Shown here one piece after another: positions 24,901 through 27,694 of a stretch of DNA of 27,694 nucleotides (its first letter is position 1; every line of letters begins with the position of its first letter). This stretch comes from Bacteroidota bacterium. GTDB taxonomy: Bacteria; Bacteroidota; Bacteroidia; Bacteroidales; VadinHA17. The notes beneath the pieces were generated by a model that saw nothing but the letters and a program-made list of their open reading frames with translations, was not told where the DNA came from and made no database searches. The stretch lies in contig JAEYZD010000004.1 of the NCBI GenBank assembly GCA_023430725.1, positions 1-27,694 on the forward strand. Reading direction: 5' to 3'. Made by a program: the position numbers and the translations under genes.

Positions 24901-25708
24901 AGCGGTCATTGTTCACATGCCTCCACAGGTAGTATTGCTGCTTCTCACTGAACGGATCGCCGGCATAGTAATTCAGTGAGGCATTTGCTTCTCCCCCGGC
25001 GATTACCGCGCCAAGCCCCAGATTGAGCCTCGCCTGTGAAACACCGCCGGGCTGCTCTATGGCGTAAACAGACCAGTCAGCCATCCCGAATCTGAATGCG
25101 GGGTATGTTCTTTCAACTGTTGTATCAACCCGTATTTCGCCCTTCAGCCGGGTCATATTGGCCCTCATCTCGGCAAGCTTCATCTCCCTGATTCCCGGCA
25201 ATTCCTGCTTCGTTTCAATTGTCACTGTAAGATCGCGGAACGTGAATCTGCAATCGAGCCCGAATACCTTGCCAAACCATGGCAGGCTGAGGTACAGTCC
25301 GTTGTCTGACCTGACCAGGTCTCCCTCCCCGAGAGGCCATGTACGGCCCTCATACACAATCCGGCTGCCGGGCCTGTCAATTGTATACAGCGCCTCAGGA
25401 TTGATCCAGAAACCTTCAACTAAATCGAAGTTGTCATTAGGGACGTTCCTGATCTTGATAAAATCGAACAGGGAGGTTACGGACAACCAGACGTTCTCAT
25501 CCTGTATAAGGGCATCGATCTCTCCCATCCCGATATGCGGGAGTTTTACATAAACGGAAATCTCATCATATAGCGGCTCATCCTGAGCGATGACATAGGC
25601 TGCCGGAAGAAAAAGGAGCACGAGCAAAAAGCAGAACCGATACAGGGCTGAAACAGAAGGCTTCAGCCTCCTGCCACATTCACCCTGGTATTTCTCTGCA
25701 TTGCTCAT
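21983..25708 (-). CDS. Usher-like outer-membrane protein with three SPOR domains
   Basis: A 1241-residue exported protein. After a long signal region (about 1-42) comes an N-terminal module (EISVYVKLPHIGMGEIDALI). A usher-like segment follows with GGEANASLNYYAGDP, RRSFGSYTLTDKTEPGWTVE, VDYIKADASGFFTFEVPL and VKLKFYGPWGEER, typical of the plug/barrel part of fimbrial ushers, then many barrel strands. A Cna-B/SdrD-like region has a calcium-loop motif FLDLNANGNYDPGEQ and a second sandwich (YYSWFGLPPGKYSV). Three SPOR-type repeats lie at about 929-999 (YFAVQFGAF), 1036-1107 (TVQLGAF) and 1164-1236 (FVLHAASYY), with a Pro/Glu linker containing PPPPP before the last. SPOR domains bind bare peptidoglycan strands. 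The start is 19 bp after the DUF4402 stop. No chaperone gene is in the window. Domain calls are by eye; the usher assignment is the least certain. Confidence 0.75.
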   Translation of the reverse strand: MSNAEKYQGECGRRLKPSVSALYRFCFLLVLLFLPAAYVIAQDEPLYDEISVYVKLPHIGMGEIDALIQDENVWLSVTSLFDFIKIRNVPNDNFDLVEGFWINPEALYTIDRPGSRIVYEGRTWPLGEGDLVRSDNGLYLSLPWFGKVFGLDCRFTFRDLTVTIETKQELPGIREMKLAEMRANMTRLKGEIRVDTTVERTYPAFRFGMADWSVYAIEQPGGVSQARLNLGLGAVIAGGEANASLNYYAGDPFSEKQQYYLWRHVNNDRSFLRQILAGKITTQATASIYDPVIGVQFTNTPTTFRRSFGSYTLTDKTEPGWTVELYVNNVLVDYIKADASGFFTFEVPLVYGNTMVKLKFYGPWGEERTREQNLTIPYNFIPHKEVEYTVSAGVVEDSVWSRFSRASISYGATRFLTLGGGAEYLSSVSSTPVMPFVNASLRLPGNVLISGEYNHGVRARGRLSYRFPANIQLDLDYIRYNKDQRAISYNYLEERRASLSIPLRVKKFSAYSRMSYYNIVLPLTNYTTAEWMLAGSVLGVNTNLTTYGLFVGNADPGIHSQLSLAIRLPGDFLIMPQTQYNYTDGEFMTARLGLEKRVFEKGYVSLSMERNFRHNITMGEVGMRYDFSFAQTGISARQTNSQTTFVQYARGSLINDRPTRWLKADNRTNVGRGGISVIAFLDLNANGNYDPGEQRVPGLNIRSSSGTLERSDRDTTIHITGLEPYVKYYIEADESSFENVSWRLDKKSYAVVADPNMLKLIEIPVFVRGEATGMVMITDRGITKGLGRVIVNFHDSANKITGRALTEDDGYYSWFGLPPGKYSVRIDSSQLRRLNLVSDPDSILFTVMGSVEGDYVEGLDFTLRKAELAVDSVALPDSVSVADIPEITGIKTGTDTLRIVAPEPGRTVTKDTSYLVIHEVTRELVTITEDYFAVQFGAFKNKLYAEIMKKKVEGVLDKNVELFEEDGFWKVRITGFEDRADLEKYIPVIHGQGITEIWVITNKAVRGEWITQAREDSLALVRETVKEEPMPVVIRGTTVQLGAFGTIEETVSMSNRLLAAAEKLVTIRNEGGLFKVQITGFADTNEVREFIPLLRKYGFDDITVLHESETGLMPVVPAAIAPVAEEQAEPEMPEIPVVKDEQPQIEPDLPVVVEEVAPPPPPVPRFVLHAASYYRKAEAERAKLKIERRLKLPVEIVEEWDSYRVMITGFFTREETYPLYPELAGLGFTDIFVYEKPLIDR

Positions 25709-25727
25709 AATATTCCGGGTCCTGCTC

Positions 25728-26258
25728 CTATTCCCTTATCAGTGTTATAGTATATGTTCCGGTATAGGTGCCGGGCGGGTTGGTTGCTATGTTTCCTATT
25801 GTCAGTGTACCCCCAACGAGCAGTGTTGTCTGCTGTGGCCATGGGAGCGTCGTCACAAAGGGTGAGGAGGGCAGTGATCCGGTAATCTGCAGGGAGAGGG
25901 TACCGCCGCCGCTGCCGGTAAGGATTGCAGGCGGGGGTACCAGTACGGAGAGTACTGTTCCCGGGTTTGCCCTGATGTAAAACATTGCAGGGGTATACAC
26001 ATAGCCCAGCGAAAGCAGCACCACACTTCCTCCGGCGCTTCTCGTGCCATCCGGCGATACGGTCACCGTACCTCCCGCAACTCCCGGGGAAAACGCCCCG
26101 AAGGCCAGTGGCTGTGATGGATTGGCTGTGACTATTACCGGCCGCGGAGGCAGCTCCTGGGCCTGCAACGGAACAGCTGTGCAAAACAGCACCAGCGCGG
26201 CAATGGAAGACAACAGCCTTCCGAAGGGTTTTGATTTATGTGCACTTTCTCTGATCAT
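25728..26258 (-). CDS. DUF4402 protein, putative pilin-like subunit
   Basis: A 176-residue protein with a signal peptide (AALVLFCTAVPLQAQ) and a mature all-beta domain matching the DUF4402 pattern: PLAFGAFSPGVAGGTVTVSP, DGTRSAGGSVVLL, FYIRANPGTVLSVLVPP, LLVGGTLTIGN and GTYTGTYTITLI. The family function is not established; its size and fold pattern recall spore-coat U/fimbrial-type subunits. Its ATG overlaps the stop of the upstream T9SS gene (ATGA), implying translational coupling, and the usher-like gene follows after 19 bp. A subunit role for the usher is inference from this context. Confidence 0.75.
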   Translation of the reverse strand: MIRESAHKSKPFGRLLSSIAALVLFCTAVPLQAQELPPRPVIVTANPSQPLAFGAFSPGVAGGTVTVSPDGTRSAGGSVVLLSLGYVYTPAMFYIRANPGTVLSVLVPPPAILTGSGGGTLSLQITGSLPSSPFVTTLPWPQQTTLLVGGTLTIGNIATNPPGTYTGTYTITLIRE

Positions 26259-27694
26259 AGTCCGATTGCCAGTTTAACTGTTGAATGCAGTGTGCCTGTG
26301 ACGTAGCCGACCAGGTAGATACCCGGTTTAATGCTTACTTCAATGTCATAGTGTCCCGCTTCGGAAATCTTCCTCACGAAAACTACCCGTCCGCCCAGGT
26401 CATATACGGTAATTGTACCCTCGCCGGCCCTGACGGTTCCAACCGTGGCTCTCAGCTGCTGACCGGAGCTGTAGACGCTGAAGAGGTCATCCTGACCCGT
26501 TCCGGGATCAACAGCAGTGGTGTTCTTCAGTATGGCCAGGGCAAACCTGTTCGTATAATCACCGGCCTTAAGGTCCGCCCTGTAGGGACCGGAAGAGACA
26601 AGATCGGTATTTGTGCCAGTAGCTGCATCGCGTATCATTATCCTGACATTTTCGGGCAGGTTTTCAAGGTTTCGCAATGCGAAAACAACCTCACCGTCGC
26701 GATAGGATGTAAGCCCCAGCGGCACATAAACAATGCTGTCAGTTTGTGGCGGAAGGGCATTGACCGAAAGCTTCGAGCCATCCGAAAGGACTGAAAAGAG
26801 GTTAGTGACCATCATGTCAGTATTGAACAGTTTCAGTGCATCGAGCTCCCGGTCAAAAGCAACGGCAGCGTCATCATCGAAATAGACAACCATCGGATCT
26901 GCAGATGCCGCATCGTCGGTGAATGCGGCGCTAAGCCGGATCAGGAAGCGGTCCGCAGAGGCGAATGACTTGAAGAAGATGTGTGAACGGTTATTCACCC
27001 TGACGCTGTTGGTTGCTCCGAGCACTCCGGTTACCGGGTATGTGCCGTCAGAGACATGAACGAAGAAGCCCTGCATCGAGGGTATTATGTTGTCTGCAAC
27101 ACCGTCGCTGGATATTCCGTTGACATAGCTGCTGTAGGTGCCGCCGTACTCGTCCGTGGTGCTTGTCCTGAAGAAATAGAGCGCATTGTCAATACCGGTC
27201 TTTGTCCAGCCTGCAGCATTCCAGTCCACCGGTGAGGGATATGGGTTACCTGCCAGATTGAATCCTTTTGTGTATGCGTTGTTGTTATTGAAGAGTGTGA
27301 CGGCAACGCTCCCGTTGTTTACCTCACCTGTTACATCAACTGTATGCGGATCTGCGACTGATCCGAAGTTGACCGCGTAGCCTTCGAGAGGAACCAGGGG
27401 TGATGTTCCGGTTGAATATGGCACCCAGCCTGAAGAAGTCCGGCTCTCATCATAACGGTAGAACATGGGCCATGACGAAGCCAGGTCCATGTCATCACCG
27501 AACTCGCTTACCGCTGAGGATGTAAACGGAGAGCTGAAGTACCTGTAGCCAAACCTGGAGGGGAGGTATCTTTGCATTGTCACGTTGCCCGATACTGTAC
27601 CTGCTCCCGAACCGTCAATCAGTGCTGTGCCGGTAGCATCTGAGACAAGGGTGAGATGTCCGGCGGAAGCAAGATTTCCGTTCAGCACAAGCAC
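26255..27694 (-). CDS. T9SS-sorted surface protein (5' end outside window)
   Basis: The frame is open to the window edge, so the N-terminus is missing; 479 codons are visible. The visible part has repeat-like beta segments (RYLPSRFGYRYFSSPFT, GYAVNFGS, FNLAGNPYPSPVDWNAAGW, PSMQGFFVHVS), a layout common in large Bacteroidota surface proteins. It ends in a type A sorting domain: LGGRVVFVRKISEAGHYDIE, then KPGIYLVGYVTG and a short KLAIGL end. The protein is therefore exported by the type IX system and fixed to, or released from, the cell surface. It overlaps the DUF4402 gene by 4 bp and heads the visible part of the operon. Confidence 0.85.
   Translation of the reverse strand: MLVLNGNLASAGHLTLVSDATGTALIDGSGAGTVSGNVTMQRYLPSRFGYRYFSSPFTSSAVSEFGDDMDLASSWPMFYRYDESRTSSGWVPYSTGTSPLVPLEGYAVNFGSVADPHTVDVTGEVNNGSVAVTLFNNNNAYTKGFNLAGNPYPSPVDWNAAGWTKTGIDNALYFFRTSTTDEYGGTYSSYVNGISSDGVADNIIPSMQGFFVHVSDGTYPVTGVLGATNSVRVNNRSHIFFKSFASADRFLIRLSAAFTDDAASADPMVVYFDDDAAVAFDRELDALKLFNTDMMVTNLFSVLSDGSKLSVNALPPQTDSIVYVPLGLTSYRDGEVVFALRNLENLPENVRIMIRDAATGTNTDLVSSGPYRADLKAGDYTNRFALAILKNTTAVDPGTGQDDLFSVYSSGQQLRATVGTVRAGEGTITVYDLGGRVVFVRKISEAGHYDIEVSIKPGIYLVGYVTGTLHSTVKLAIGL

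Noticed and set aside
25705..26184. 159-codon minus-strand frame over the DUF4402 gene
   Set aside because: It is in another frame of a clear DUF4402 gene with a signal peptide; its own composition is not protein-like.

Overview
The window looks like chromosomal DNA of an uncultured Bacteroidota (Bacteroidales/Marinilabiliales-like). The evidence is a C-terminal type IX secretion sorting domain (26255-27694), an outer-membrane beta-barrel/plug protein of a family typical of that phylum, promoters of the phylum's TTTG-N~19-TAnnTTTG type, start codons preceded by A-rich leaders rather than Shine-Dalgarno sequences, and several phylum-typical families (DUF6448, DUF6263, DUF4402, AraC-TPR and membrane-AraC regulators). 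No insertion sequence, phage gene or CRISPR array was seen.

Layout. 81-680 is a class II aldolase-like protein. 781-1033 is a small tRNA unit: a strong promoter, a broken tRNA copy whose anticodon arm is a perfect palindrome, an intact CAT-anticodon tRNA and a terminator. 1128-3906 holds an AraC-HTH/membrane/TPR regulator and a lipoprotein. 4184-5590 holds an Rrf2-type Fe-S regulator divergent from ric (di-iron Fe-S/nitrosative repair protein), with a 26-bp palindromic operator between them and a truncated hemerythrin domain overlapping the ric 3' end. 5582-8294 (minus) is a beta-glucan pair: a GPH-family sugar symporter and a GH17 lipoprotein. 8733-12643 (plus) holds a quinol nitric oxide reductase (norB) and a type II NADH dehydrogenase (ndh), separated by three 44-bp tandem repeats. 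12680-16015 (minus) is an outer-membrane beta-barrel protein plus a secreted DUF6263 protein. 16291-19185 (plus) holds pirin, a membrane AraC regulator and a DUF6448 protein with a His-rich tail. A ferredoxin, a small exported protein, an old-yellow-enzyme family flavoprotein and endonuclease IV follow. 21983-27694 (minus) is a tightly packed operon: a T9SS-sorted surface protein (5' end outside the window), a DUF4402 protein and a 1241-residue usher-like outer-membrane protein with three C-terminal SPOR domains; endonuclease IV sits directly downstream.

How the genes may work together. Rrf2, ric and norB/ndh make a coherent nitric-oxide module: Rrf2 senses, Ric repairs damaged clusters, NorB reduces NO with quinol, and Ndh can supply that quinol from NADH. 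The GH17/GPH pair would cut and import beta-1,3-glucan oligomers. The usher-SPOR/DUF4402/T9SS operon is the best candidate for an undescribed system: a possible surface-appendage assembly machine whose outer-membrane pore also carries peptidoglycan-binding domains. Functions are inferred from reading protein motifs by eye; no database search was run.
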